Assembly: GCA_900769845.1 (NCBI GenBank)
Contig: CAAGIF010000073.1
Coordinates: 1 to 26,324 of the forward strand
Length of the DNA: 26,324 nt
Direction: 5' to 3'
Source: an uncultured Oscillospiraceae bacterium
GTDB taxonomy: Bacteria > Bacillota_A > Clostridia > Oscillospirales > Oscillospiraceae
Positions 1-8,327 of this stretch are shown here, in pieces. Within the stretch, counting starts at the first letter, position 1; each line of letters opens with the position of its first letter. Position numbers and translations under genes: made by a program. The notes under the pieces were generated by a model. That model saw only the letters and a program-made list of their open reading frames with translations, was not told where the DNA came from and ran no database searches.

Positions 1-1828
1 CGCCCATGTAGCTATCGGGAATGGTGACCTGCAGGGCCATAACAGGCTCTAATAGAGTGGGCATTGCGTTGGGCATAGCTTCCTTGAAGGACAAGATAGC
101 AGCCAGCTTAAATGCCATTTCGTTGGAGTCGACGGGGTGGTAGGAGCCATCATACAGCACAGCCTTCAGACCGACCATGGGATAGCCGGCCAGGGGGCCC
201 TTCTGAACAGCTTCCTGAATACCCTTTTCAACAGCGGGGTAGAAGTTTCTGGGAACGGAACCGCCGAAGACTTCTTCCGCGAAGATCAGCTCGTCCTGCT
301 CGTCCTGGGGCTCGAAACGGACCCAGACGTCACCGAACTGGCCACTACCGCCGGTCTGCTTCTTGTGACGGCCGTGAGCTTCGACCTTCTTCTTGATGCG
401 CTCGCGGTAAGCAACCTTTGCGGGGCTGAGGACAGCCTCAACACCGAAACGGCTCTTCAGCTTGGCAACCAGGACATCCAGCTGTTGATCGCCGGAACCG
501 GAAACCACCAACTGCTTGGTTTCAGGGTTGTTGTACAGGGAGAAGGAGGGATCTTCTTCGTTCAAACGGTTCAGACCGGTGCCGACCTTTTCTTCCTGAC
601 CGCGAACCTTGGGAGCGATAGCCATGGAGTAGCAGGCGGGGGCATAGGGGATGCCTTCCAGAGCGACGACCTTTCTGGGATCGCACAGGGTGTCGCCGGT
701 CTTGACCTTGTCCATCTTGCCGATGGCGCCGATGTCACCGCAGCCCAGAACCTTAACTTCGGAATACTTCTTGCCGCAGACACTGTACAGACGGCCCAGC
801 TTTTCGGTTTCGCCGGTACGGGCGTTGACCAGGGTGGTGTCGGAGGTGATCTCGCCGGACAGGACCTTTACATAGGAGTACTTGCCGAACTGATCGGAAA
901 CGGTCTTCCACACGAATGCGGAGGGAACGCCGCCCTCAGAAACCACGAACTTCTCAATGCCGCCGTCAGAGGTGGTAGCATTCTGGGGATTGCCCTCAGT
1001 GGGATTGGGGAGCAGATCCACGATCTTGTCCATCAGCATCAGGCTGCCCAGGCAGGTGATGCCGGAACCGCACAGCACGGGATACAGGGTGTTATCCACA
1101 ATGCCGGAGTGCATGCCGGAAACCATTTCAGCATAGGTGAAATCCTCACCGCCGAAGAACTTGTCCATGAACTCATCGCTGGTTTCAGCAACAGCTTCCT
1201 TCAGGGCATCGTTGAATTCCTCGATAACGGCGTCCTTGCCGTCGGGGATGCTGATCTCAATGCGCTTCATGTTCTGCATCTCGTATGCCCGCTTGTTCAG
1301 CACATCGATGATGCCGGTAACCTTCTTCTGAGCGTTCCAGATGGGAACCACAACGGGAGCGACCCGGTTGCCGTACTTTTCACGCAGAGCGTTGAAGGTA
1401 GCATTGTAGTCGGAGTTCTCCTCGTCGACCTTGGAGATGTAGATGAAGCGGGGCATATTCCGCTCTTCACAGTACTTCCATGCCTTCTCGAAGCCGACGG
1501 TGATGCCGTCCTTGGCAGAGCAGACCAGAATAGCTGCATCGGCAGCGCGGAGAGCTTCCATGGCAGCGCCGGAGAAGTCGAAACCGCCGGGAGCGTCCAT
1601 CAGATTGATCTTGATGTTCTTGTATACCAGAGGAACAACCGCAGTGGAGATGGAAATATTGCGGCGGATCTCCTCGGGATCATAGTCACAAACGGTGTTA
1701 CCGTCGGCGTTCTTGCCCATACGGTCGATGGCACCGGTCATGTAGAGTAAGCTTTCGGCCAGGGCGGACTTGCCGCTGCCACTGTGGCCAAGCAGACAGA
1801 TATTGCGGATTGCGTTTGCAGTGTGCAT
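1..1828 (-). CDS. Elongation factor G-like translational GTPase (C-terminus beyond window)
   Basis: The minus frame is open from ATG 1828 past the window start, giving 609 visible codons. The first residues hold a P-loop GHSGSGKS (about 14-21), a switch I-like RNISIST, a G3 motif DAPGGFDF and a G4 motif SKVD. Later come the EF-G domain II/III region and a domain IV stretch around GRHKKQTGGSGQFGD, typical of the EF-G2/FusA2-like group. Family members are GTPases that act on the ribosome, but the role of this paralog group is poorly defined. Canonical EF-G has DTPGH with a catalytic histidine; here that position is Gly and the G4 Asn is Ser, so this is not the ordinary fusA. The start is supported by AAAGGAG about 9 nt upstream. 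The gene has its own promoter and a hairpin-rich leader. Family is confident; function is inference. Confidence 0.88.
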   Translation of the reverse strand, partial: MHTANAIRNICLLGHSGSGKSALAESLLYMTGAIDRMGKNADGNTVCDYDPEEIRRNISISTAVVPLVYKNIKINLMDAPGGFDFSGAAMEALRAADAAILVCSAKDGITVGFEKAWKYCEERNMPRFIYISKVDEENSDYNATFNALREKYGNRVAPVVVPIWNAQKKVTGIIDVLNKRAYEMQNMKRIEISIPDGKDAVIEEFNDALKEAVAETSDEFMDKFFGGEDFTYAEMVSGMHSGIVDNTLYPVLCGSGITCLGSLMLMDKIVDLLPNPTEGNPQNATTSDGGIEKFVVSEGGVPSAFVWKTVSDQFGKYSYVKVLSGEITSDTTLVNARTGETEKLGRLYSVCGKKYSEVKVLGCGDIGAIGKMDKVKTGDTLCDPRKVVALEGIPYAPACYSMAIAPKVRGQEEKVGTGLNRLNEEDPSFSLYNNPETKQLVVSGSGDQQLDVLVAKLKSRFGVEAVLSPAKVAYRERIKKKVEAHGRHKKQTGGSGQFGDVWVRFEPQDEQDELIFAEEVFGGSVPRNFYPAVEKGIQEAVQKGPLAGYPMVGLKAVLYDGSYHPVDSNEMAFKLAAILSFKEAMPNAMPTLLEPVMALQVTIPDSYMG

Positions 1829-1846
1829 AATTATGTGCTCCTTTCG

Positions 1847-1891
1847 GGAGGATAAACCTCCGTTTCCTTCCTTGCGGGTGTCAAACACCCG
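1847..1891 (-). promoter_or_regulatory. Tandem hairpins in leader of the EF-G-like gene
   Basis: Two short inverted repeats lie in the roughly 70-nt leader between promoter and start. One is CGGGTGT/ACACCCG (arms 1875-1881 and 1885-1891). The other is GGAGG/CCTCC (1847-1851 and 1857-1861), close to the Shine-Dalgarno. They could affect translation or mRNA stability; there is no T-tract, so they are not an intrinsic terminator. Confidence 0.35.
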
Positions 1892-1900
1892 AACAGTAAC

Positions 1901-1929
1901 ATTATATACGAACCGATATACAATTTCAA
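1901..1929 (-). promoter_or_regulatory. Sigma-A promoter of the EF-G-like gene
   Basis: On the minus strand the -35 is TTGAAA (1924-1929) and the -10 is a perfect TATAAT (1901-1906), with a 17-bp spacer. Transcription would start near 1894 and run toward the ATG at 1828. Confidence 0.75.
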
Positions 1930-2053
1930 TGCTAAATTTCGTCAGGTTGCAAAATTCGTGAAAATGGCACAAGGACAGTTGTTTTTCTATGCAAAACAGA
2001 CAAAAAATAGTGGGGGATACCAGCGGAATACACAATTCGCCGGATTGACGCAG

Positions 2054-2081
2054 AAAAGCCGCCCGGAAAATACCGGGCGGC
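2054..2081 (-). terminator. Intrinsic terminator of the pot operon
   Basis: A perfect 9-bp stem GCCGCCCGG/CCGGGCGGC (2058-2066 and 2073-2081) with a 6-nt loop is followed on the minus strand by TTTT (2054-2057). It lies 10 bp beyond the potCD stop codon. Confidence 0.85.
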
Positions 2082-2090
2082 CTGCAGATA

Positions 2091-3998
2091 TTATTGATTG
2101 CGGACTTCCATAAACAGACTTTCCATATACCGGGAAATTTCCTCCGGCAGGTAGGCGAAGCTGGAGCCGTTTTTCAGAACCTCCTGACTTGGGTAGGTGA
2201 CGGGATCACTGACGGTTTCAGGATCCATGAATTCCTTGGCCGCAGTGATGGGGGTGCCATAACAGATCCAATCCATATTGGCACCGGCAATTTCCGGTTC
2301 GCACAGGAAGTTGATGAAGAGTTCTGCGGCTTCTTTCTCCTTGGCGCAGGTGGGAATACACATGGCGTCAATGAACATGTTGAATCCCTGGTGTCCGGGG
2401 AGGAAGAAGTCCAGATTTTCATTTTCGCTCATCATGGTCAGACAGTCGCCTGCGTAGTAAGGCGCAATCCAGGCCTCTTCGTTTTGCATGATGGCGAAGA
2501 TCTCGTCCATAACATACTGCTGCAGAACGGGTTTCTGCTTCTTCAGCAGTTCGGCACATTCCTGAAGCTCTGCCTTATCCGTGGTGTTGATATCGTAACC
2601 CAGCATAAACTGGGCGATGCCGAAGGCATCCCGGGAATTTCCGAAGGTCAGAATTCTATCTTCGTACTTTTCGTTCCACAGAAGCTCCCAGCCGGTGACA
2701 TCCGCTTCATCCACATACTTGGTGTTGTACAGAATGCCCACGGTGCCCCAGGTGTAGGGGACGGAGTATTTATTTTCCGGATCGTAGGCGGTGTTCTTAA
2801 AGTCCTCGTCGATATACTTGTAATTGGGGATGTTGTCGAAATTCAGAGGCAGGAGCATATCCTCCTGGATCATCCGGGCGATCATATAGTCCGACGGAAT
2901 GATCAGATCCACGGTGATACCGCCGTTGCTCAGCTTGGAGTACATGATCTCGTTAGAGTCATAGGTGGAGTAGTTGACCTTGATGTGGGGATAGCGCTCT
3001 TCAAAGGCGCTGATGATCTCCATGGAACCGTCACTGCCGTCGGCAATATACTGTCCCCAGTTATAAACATTCAAGGTGACCTGCTCCTGGCGTGCACTGA
3101 AGAACACCGCGCCCAAAGAGAACAGCAGAATGATCACAGCTGCTGCGGCGGCTACCCGCTTCAGCAGGCGAACAGACTTGCTGTCCGATACGGCGCGCTT
3201 ATCCTTCCTGCGCTTGTCGCCCCGGATCTGCATTACATTCATGACAACCATCAGCACGAAGATCAGACCGAACAGCAGGGTAAACATGGCGTAGATCTTG
3301 GGCTGAATGGGCTTCTTGGTGTAGGAGTAGATCTCCACAGGCAGGGTCACGAAATCCAGACCGCTGACGAAATAGCTGATAACGAAATCGTCCAGGCTCA
3401 TGGTAAAGGCCATGATGCCGCCGGAAACGATGCCGGGCATAATCTCCGGCAGGGTTACCTTGAAGAACGCCTGGGCGGGGGTGCAGCCCAAGTCCATGGC
3501 GGCATCCGTCAGGGAGGAATCCATCTGCTTCAGCTTGGGCATCACATTGAGAATCACATAGGGAAGACTGAAGGTGATATGGGCGATAAGCAGAGTCCAG
3601 AATGTCAGACTGTCCCGCTGCCCCAGCATTTTTGTGCCCACGAATACGAACAGCAATCCCAGAGAAACACCGGTAACGATGTCCGGGTTGGTCATGGGAA
3701 TGTTGGTCAGACTCATGGCCACCTGGCGCATTTTGGGATTCAGCCGGTGGATACCCACGGCAGATACGGTTCCGAAAACCGTGGCGATCAAACTTGCCAG
3801 AACGGAAACCAGCAGAGAATTGCCCAAGAGCTTCAGGATATGCTCGTCATGGAACAGTTCCACATACCGGTTCAGTGTGAACCCTTCGAAGTGGGTGATG
3901 TCTTTTCCTGTGTTGAAGGAAGCCACGATCAGAACGATCATGGGTATATACAGGAAGATGAAGATCAGGACGGTCAGAAAGCGATTCGTTTTCTTCAT
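2091..3998 (-). CDS. potC/potD: Polyamine ABC transporter permease/substrate-binding fusion (PotC-PotD)
   Basis: This 635-aa protein imports spermidine/putrescine-type substrates together with PotA and PotB. Residues 1-260 form a PotC-like permease with about six membrane segments and an EAA loop near 165-184 (DAAMDLGCTPAQA, then LPEIMPG), the contact site for the ATPase. A basic linker (260-280) leads to a further membrane anchor (about 281-301), then a PotD-like periplasmic-type binding domain from about 305 (LNVYNWGQYI) to the end. In E. coli these are two proteins; here a continuous frame tethers the binding protein to the membrane, replacing the lipoprotein anchor. The start overlaps the potB stop by 4 bp (ATGA). 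Last gene of potA-potB-potCD, ending at a strong terminator. The exact substrate among polyamines is inferred. Confidence 0.93.
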   Translation of the reverse strand: MKKTNRFLTVLIFIFLYIPMIVLIVASFNTGKDITHFEGFTLNRYVELFHDEHILKLLGNSLLVSVLASLIATVFGTVSAVGIHRLNPKMRQVAMSLTNIPMTNPDIVTGVSLGLLFVFVGTKMLGQRDSLTFWTLLIAHITFSLPYVILNVMPKLKQMDSSLTDAAMDLGCTPAQAFFKVTLPEIMPGIVSGGIMAFTMSLDDFVISYFVSGLDFVTLPVEIYSYTKKPIQPKIYAMFTLLFGLIFVLMVVMNVMQIRGDKRRKDKRAVSDSKSVRLLKRVAAAAAVIILLFSLGAVFFSARQEQVTLNVYNWGQYIADGSDGSMEIISAFEERYPHIKVNYSTYDSNEIMYSKLSNGGITVDLIIPSDYMIARMIQEDMLLPLNFDNIPNYKYIDEDFKNTAYDPENKYSVPYTWGTVGILYNTKYVDEADVTGWELLWNEKYEDRILTFGNSRDAFGIAQFMLGYDINTTDKAELQECAELLKKQKPVLQQYVMDEIFAIMQNEEAWIAPYYAGDCLTMMSENENLDFFLPGHQGFNMFIDAMCIPTCAKEKEAAELFINFLCEPEIAGANMDWICYGTPITAAKEFMDPETVSDPVTYPSQEVLKNGSSFAYLPEEISRYMESLFMEVRNQ

Positions 3999-4816
3999 GC
4001 GATGACACCGCCTTCCTCATCTGCGCCAAAGCGGTTCATGATGCCGGTGCATACAAAGACCAGTACCATCAGAACCAGGCTCAAAGCAGCGCCCAGATTG
4101 GGGTTGTTGCCCTGCTTGAACTGACGCTCGATCACATCGCCGATCAGTACAGTATCCGTCCCGCCCAGCTTCTGGGAAATATAGAAGGTGGAGACTGCCG
4201 GCACGAACACCATGGTGATGCCGGAAAGAATACCGGGCATGGACAGGGGCAAGATCACTCTGCCAAAGGTCTGGACACCGTTGCAGCCCAGATCCTCCGC
4301 CGCTTCAATCAGCCGGCGGTCGATCTTAACAATGGTAGCGTAAAGGGGCAGGATCATGTAAGGCAGGTAATTATAAACCATACCCAAAATCACCGCGCCC
4401 GGGGTGCGGATCAGCTGCATCTGGGGCAGACCGATGGCCTGCAGAAGGCGGTTAATAAGACCGGTGTCCTGCAAAAGACCCACCCATGCCAGGGTACGCA
4501 GCAGAAAGCTCATGCACATGGGGAGCATTACCAGCATGTACAGGATCTTCTGCATGGTCTCGCTGCGATGGGCGATATAGTAGGCAACCGGATATCCCAG
4601 AACCAGACAGATCAGGGCGGAAACCAGGGAATACAGAATGGACTCCCACAGCACCGGCAGATACATACCCAGGTACTGGAGATTGACCAGGGAAAATTCG
4701 CCGGTGGCCGGATCCGTCAGCGCATAGTATCCCACCACACCCAGGGGGATCAGGGTGAAGATCACCATGAATACCAGGTAGGGGGTACTGAGCCAAAAAG
4801 CATTATTCTTCTTCAT
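3995..4816 (-). CDS. potB: Polyamine ABC transporter permease PotB
   Basis: A 273-aa integral membrane permease with about six hydrophobic segments and the EAA-type cytoplasmic loop ([20 protein letters not shown]), characteristic of binding-protein-dependent transporter subunits. It should pair with the PotC half of the downstream fusion to form the translocation pore. I place the start at ATG 4816 rather than the in-frame ATG at 4825, because GGAGG at 4826-4830 abuts the upstream ATG but is 9 nt from the 4816 ATG. The gene overlaps the end of potA by 14 bp and the start of potCD by 4 bp, so translation is probably coupled. Identity as a Pot-type permease rests on sequence character plus operon context. 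Confidence 0.92.
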   Translation of the reverse strand: MKKNNAFWLSTPYLVFMVIFTLIPLGVVGYYALTDPATGEFSLVNLQYLGMYLPVLWESILYSLVSALICLVLGYPVAYYIAHRSETMQKILYMLVMLPMCMSFLLRTLAWVGLLQDTGLINRLLQAIGLPQMQLIRTPGAVILGMVYNYLPYMILPLYATIVKIDRRLIEAAEDLGCNGVQTFGRVILPLSMPGILSGITMVFVPAVSTFYISQKLGGTDTVLIGDVIERQFKQGNNPNLGAALSLVLMVLVFVCTGIMNRFGADEEGGVIA

Positions 4817-5924
4817 CCTGGGCATCCTCCGTCAGCTCGTCGTACTCTGCGGAGTAGGAGCTGTAGTCGCCAAAGAGCCCGGAGTATTCACTCTTGTGCA
4901 TGATGTGAATATCCTCGGGGTTCAAACGAATGCCGATGGTTGTGCCCTCTCCGTGGAAATCCGTGGTCTGGATCAGCCATTTGAATCCCCGGAAATCTAC
5001 GATAATATCGTAGTTCAGACCCTTGAAGGTGACGGACGTGACTGTGCCCACCAGATGACCCTCTTGGGGGGGGACAATGTCGATATCCTCCGGGCGGATG
5101 ACAACATCCACGTTTTCGTTGGGAGCAAAGCCTTTGTCCACGCAGTCGAATACCCGTCCGAAGAAACGGACCTTGTAGTCGGAAAGCATGACGCCGTCCA
5201 GAATGTTACTTTCGCCGATGAAATCTGCAACAAAGGCGTTCTTCGGCTCATTATAGATATCCTCAGGTTTGCCGATCTGCTGGATGCGGCCCTTATCCAT
5301 GACGACCACGGTGTCGGACATGGAAAGCGCTTCTTCCTGGTCGTGGGTCACATAAATAAATGTGATACCCGTGGCCTGCTGGATCCGCTTCAGTTCGTTC
5401 TGCATATCCTTACGCAGACGCAGGTCCAGCGCGCCCAGAGGCTCGTCAAGCAGCAGCACCTTAGGCTGGTTGACCAGAGCTCTTGCGATGGCGACCCGCT
5501 GCTGCTGCCCGCCGGACAGAGAGTTGATATTCCGGTTCTCATAGCCCTTCAGGCTGACGATCTCCAGCATTTCGTGAACCCGGCGGTCGATTTCTTCCTT
5601 GGGCACTTTTGCCACCCGCAGACCGAATGCCACATTGTCGTAAACATCCAGATGCGGGAAAAGAGCATAGCGCTGGAATACGGTGTTGATCTGCCGCTGA
5701 TAGGGCGGCACACCGGAAACATCCTTGCCGTCAAAGGTCACAGTACCGGAAGTGGGCGTCAGAAAGCCGCCGATGATCCGCAGTGTGGTGGTTTTGCCGC
5801 AGCCGGAGGGGCCAAGCAGCGTGAGGAATTCGTGGTCATTAATATAGAGATTGATGCCGTCGAGTATGCGTTCCCCGTCGAACTCCATGGTAAGGTCCCG
5901 GAGTCTGATGAGTTCCTTGGACAT
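4803..5924 (-). CDS. potA: Polyamine ABC transporter ATP-binding protein PotA
   Basis: A 373-aa ATPase that energises polyamine import. It has all ABC motifs: Walker A GPSGCGKT (38-45), Q-loop glutamine at about 85 ([11 protein letters not shown]), signature LSGGQ (137-141), Walker B VLLLDEP (157-163) and H-loop His at about 195 (THDQEE). A C-terminal TOBE-like region (about 230-345) with VIRPEDI is typical of the CUT1/Pot/Fbp branch. The tail is acidic (ending DAQDEEE). It is first in the operon, with its own promoter about 60 bp upstream, and overlaps potB. A G-rich Shine-Dalgarno (GGGGGAGG) lies close to the ATG. Other importers share this ATPase type; the PotB/PotCD neighbours support the polyamine assignment. 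Confidence 0.95.
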   Translation of the reverse strand: MSKELIRLRDLTMEFDGERILDGINLYINDHEFLTLLGPSGCGKTTTLRIIGGFLTPTSGTVTFDGKDVSGVPPYQRQINTVFQRYALFPHLDVYDNVAFGLRVAKVPKEEIDRRVHEMLEIVSLKGYENRNINSLSGGQQQRVAIARALVNQPKVLLLDEPLGALDLRLRKDMQNELKRIQQATGITFIYVTHDQEEALSMSDTVVVMDKGRIQQIGKPEDIYNEPKNAFVADFIGESNILDGVMLSDYKVRFFGRVFDCVDKGFAPNENVDVVIRPEDIDIVPPQEGHLVGTVTSVTFKGLNYDIIVDFRGFKWLIQTTDFHGEGTTIGIRLNPEDIHIMHKSEYSGLFGDYSSYSAEYDELTEDAQDEEE

Positions 5925-5982
5925 TATCCTCCCCCATTTCTATAAGGTAGTATGCCCTAATATACAGATTAAGACAAGTATA

Positions 5983-6011
5983 GATATACCGCAAAATACC
6001 CTCTTTGTCAA
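5983..6011 (-). promoter_or_regulatory. Sigma-A promoter of the pot operon
   Basis: The minus strand shows -35 TTGACA (6006-6011), a 17-bp spacer and -10 TATATC (5983-5988). A further TATACT sits 6 bp downstream. The promoter lies about 60 bp upstream of the potA start. Confidence 0.7.
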
Positions 6012-6111
6012 CGATAATTGCGACAATTTTCCCCTTTATTTTTTCGTGTGTTTTCCGGAGGAAACAGAGGGTTAAAAAGTGTTCTTTTTCCTGTCTGTTT
6101 GGCTGGTACGG

Positions 6112-6145
6112 AAAAGAAAAGGCAGGGGGCCCGAAAGCCCCCTGC
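6112..6145 (-). terminator. Intrinsic terminator of the PatB-like gene
   Basis: A perfect 9-bp stem GCAGGGGGC/GCCCCCTGC (6122-6130 and 6137-6145) is followed on the minus strand by TTTTCTTTT. It begins 11 bp past the stop of the 6156-7361 gene. Confidence 0.88.
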
Positions 6146-6155
6146 ACGGCAGAAG

Positions 6156-7361
6156 TTAAGGATTGAAAACGTACTTATCCATCCGGCGGAAGGCCTCTTC
6201 CACCCGGGACAGGGGCAGCGCCAGATTCATGCGGATATGGCAGGCACCGTGGAATGCCCGGCCATCCTGGACCGCAACACCCACATCCCAGCAGGCCCGC
6301 AGAACTTCGTCAAGAGTTTTGCCGTGGATCTCACACCACTTAGTGCAGTCCACAAACAGCATGTAGGTTCCCTGGGGCTTGCAGACCCGGATACCGTCAA
6401 AATGTGTCGCTATGTAATTGCAGGCAAAGTCCACATTTTCTGTCAGAACGCTGCGAAGCTCCTCCAGCCAGGCGTAGCCCTCGGGCTGATAAGCGCCGAT
6501 GCAGCCATACATGCTCAGCACATTCATCTGGTTGTAGTGGGACAGGCTTTCTTCCTTACGCATCCGGTCCCGGAGCCACTTGTCGTAAACAACGGTGTAG
6601 CTGCCCACAAGACCTGCCAGGTTAAAGGTCTTGCTGGGTGCGTAAACGGCGATGGTATGGCTTTTGGCGTAGCTGTTTACGGATTGGGTGGGAATGTGCT
6701 GATAGCCTTCCAGAATCAGGTCGGACCAGATCTCGTCGGAGATCACATAGACCCCATACTTTTCAAAGATTTCCATGGCTTTTTCCAGTTCCCAGCGCTC
6801 CCATACTCTGCCGCAGGGATTGTGGGGGGAACAGAATACGGCGCAGTGAATATTTTTCTCCCGGATCTTCTTTTCCATGTCCTGAAAATCCATTCTCCAA
6901 ACGCCCTGTTCATCAATAACCAGAGGGGAATGGACAATGTTGTAGCCATTGTTGCCCAGCGCCCCGGTGAAGCCCACATAGGTGGGGGAATGGATCAGAA
7001 TATTATCCCCCCTGGAGCAGAGAATATTGGCTGCGCTGATCACACCACCCAGGACGGAGTTGGCATAGCCGATGTGCTCAGGTGTCATATCCTCCACGCC
7101 GTTGCGGTTTTTGTGCCAGGTGATGATACCTTCCAGATATTCCTGCCGGGGGGCAAAGTATCCGTATGCCGGGTGCTGCACCCGCTGGGTGATAGCGGCG
7201 GGGATGGAGGGAGCGGTGGGGAAGTTCATATCCGCTACCCACATGGGAATGGCGTCAAAGCCATCCTTGGGCGCGCCGGGAACACCGGGATTGCCCAAAG
7301 ATTCCACTGCAATGGCATCCTTGCCATAGCGATCCATAATGGTTGTAAAATCGTATTTCAT
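6156..7361 (-). CDS. PatB/MalY-family PLP-dependent aminotransferase or C-S lyase
   Basis: A 401-aa fold-type I PLP enzyme. The Schiff-base lysine is K244 in APSKTFNLAG; other markers are ADMNFPT near 44-50, PHNPCGR (179-185) and SDEIW (208-212). This combination, with no branched-chain or aspartate aminotransferase signature, fits the MalY/PatB group, whose members cleave the C-S bond of cystathionine or cysteine (beta-lyase, releasing a thiol, pyruvate and ammonia). Substrate is not provable from sequence. An in-frame ATG at 7391 directly follows a TATAAT box and would lie upstream of the transcript start, so the start is ATG 7361, which has AGAGG 9 nt upstream. Monocistronic, with its own promoter and terminator. 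Confidence 0.9.
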   Translation of the reverse strand: MKYDFTTIMDRYGKDAIAVESLGNPGVPGAPKDGFDAIPMWVADMNFPTAPSIPAAITQRVQHPAYGYFAPRQEYLEGIITWHKNRNGVEDMTPEHIGYANSVLGGVISAANILCSRGDNILIHSPTYVGFTGALGNNGYNIVHSPLVIDEQGVWRMDFQDMEKKIREKNIHCAVFCSPHNPCGRVWERWELEKAMEIFEKYGVYVISDEIWSDLILEGYQHIPTQSVNSYAKSHTIAVYAPSKTFNLAGLVGSYTVVYDKWLRDRMRKEESLSHYNQMNVLSMYGCIGAYQPEGYAWLEELRSVLTENVDFACNYIATHFDGIRVCKPQGTYMLFVDCTKWCEIHGKTLDEVLRACWDVGVAVQDGRAFHGACHIRMNLALPLSRVEEAFRRMDKYVFNP

Positions 7362-7393
7362 GGCAAATACCTCTGTCTGTAATTTCTGCATCC

Positions 7394-7422
7394 ATTATAG
7401 GGAATCCGGGCGCAAATAGCAA
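7394..7422 (-). promoter_or_regulatory. Sigma-A promoter of the PatB-like gene
   Basis: On the minus strand, -35 TTGCTA (7417-7422), 17-bp spacer and -10 TATAAT (7394-7399). The predicted start of transcription near 7387 rules out translation from the ATG at 7391. Confidence 0.7.
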
Positions 7423-7432
7423 CACCCCAACG

Positions 7433-7468
7433 GAAAAAAGAGGACCATGGAGATGTCTTCCATGGTCC
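7433..7468 (-). terminator. Intrinsic terminator of the mgtC-family gene
   Basis: A 10-bp stem GGACCATGGA/TCCATGGTCC (7442-7451 and 7459-7468) with a 7-nt loop is followed on the minus strand by TCTTTTTT. It starts 11 bp after the stop at 7479. Confidence 0.88.
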
Positions 7469-7478
7469 GGTAAACGGG

Positions 7479-8156
7479 TTACAGCTCTTCAATATGCAGG
7501 ATGCCTTGAATTTGCAGGATCTGCTCCCGAAGGGAAATGTGATCCGTCCGCTTTTTCATTCTCAGCGTAATGATCATGGAACGGGAATCGGGGGTCACGG
7601 AAGGACCCAGGTTTTCCAGCAGAATATGCTCCACTGTCAGACCCAGTTCTCTAAGATCCTCGGTCATCTGGGCGATGGCAACGTTTTTATGCAGTTCCAG
7701 ATACAGCTCCAGTATTTTGGATTTCCGGTGGAAATTGTCATCCCAGCGCTGGAACAGGGTCAGCGCCAGATAAATGGCGATGCCGCCAACAAGAGCAGCT
7801 TCATAGAAACCGATACCCAAAGCCAGTCCGACACCGGCAGCAGACCACAGACCTGCGGCGGTGGTCAGACCCCGGATTCGGTTGTAACGGGTGACCATTA
7901 TGGTGCCCGCTCCCAGAAAACCGATACCGCTGACCACCTGCGCGCCAAGGCGCATGGGGTCGCCGGTGCCGGTTACTTCAAAAATATACTGATTGGTCAG
8001 CATGATCAAACATGCCCCCACGCACACAAGCATATAGGTACGGAAACCTGCCGGGCGGTTTTTCAGTCCCCGATCCAGTCCGATGATGCCGCCGATGAAC
8101 ACCGCGCACACCACACGCAGAATGATGGCCAGATATGTAACTTCACGGTATGGCAT
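7479..8156 (-). CDS. MgtC/SapB family membrane protein
   Basis: A 225-aa protein with an N-terminal hydrophobic part of about four membrane segments (residues 8-140) carrying the family pattern GGIIGLDRG, RPAGFRTYMLVCVGA, GIGFLGAGTI and GLTTAAGLW, followed by a soluble C-terminal domain (about 145-225) that looks ACT-like. MgtC proteins of pathogens act in low-magnesium adaptation and modulate membrane ATPases; the role of the many commensal homologs is not settled. The start has AAGGAG 8 nt upstream. Monocistronic, transcribed divergently from the HAD phosphatase gene from back-to-back promoters. Confidence 0.93.
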   Translation of the reverse strand: MPYREVTYLAIILRVVCAVFIGGIIGLDRGLKNRPAGFRTYMLVCVGACLIMLTNQYIFEVTGTGDPMRLGAQVVSGIGFLGAGTIMVTRYNRIRGLTTAAGLWSAAGVGLALGIGFYEAALVGGIAIYLALTLFQRWDDNFHRKSKILELYLELHKNVAIAQMTEDLRELGLTVEHILLENLGPSVTPDSRSMIITLRMKKRTDHISLREQILQIQGILHIEEL

Positions 8157-8197
8157 AATGCAACTCCTTCTCTATGGAATATTTGTATAATGTATAT

Positions 8198-8226
8198 ACT
8201 ATAACGGCTTTAAATGGAAAAATCAA
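8198..8226 (-). promoter_or_regulatory. Sigma-A promoter of the mgtC-family gene
   Basis: Minus strand -35 TTGATT (8221-8226), 17-bp spacer, -10 TATAGT (8198-8203), about 42 bp upstream of the start codon. Confidence 0.6.
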
Positions 8227-8266
8227 TGGGCAATTTGACGGAAAGTAAAAGAAAACCATCCATTGG

Positions 8267-8295
8267 TTGACAGAAACATCGGGATTCATTATGAT
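8267..8295 (+). promoter_or_regulatory. Sigma-A promoter of the HAD phosphatase gene
   Basis: A consensus -35 TTGACA (8267-8272), 17-bp spacer and -10 TATGAT (8290-8295). Transcription would begin near 8302, too close to an ATG at 8307 for it to be used, which supports the ATG at 8328. Confidence 0.75.
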
Positions 8296-8327
8296 AACAG
8301 AAAAGGATGAAGAAAGTGGGGAGAAAA

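Noticed and set aside
137..1750. Long plus-strand open frame (537 codons)
   Set aside because: It is antisense to the EF-G-like gene, with low-complexity Gly/Val/Leu/Asp composition and no ribosome site. The minus strand has clear GTPase motifs.
2094..4124. 676-codon plus-strand open frame
   Set aside because: Antisense shadow of potCD and potB; composition rich in His, Gln and Gly typical of reverse-strand reading of biased codons; no start signal.
4896..7382. Two long plus-strand frames opposite potA and the PatB-like gene
   Set aside because: Both are antisense to genes with complete family motifs, and neither has a promoter or ribosome site on the plus strand.
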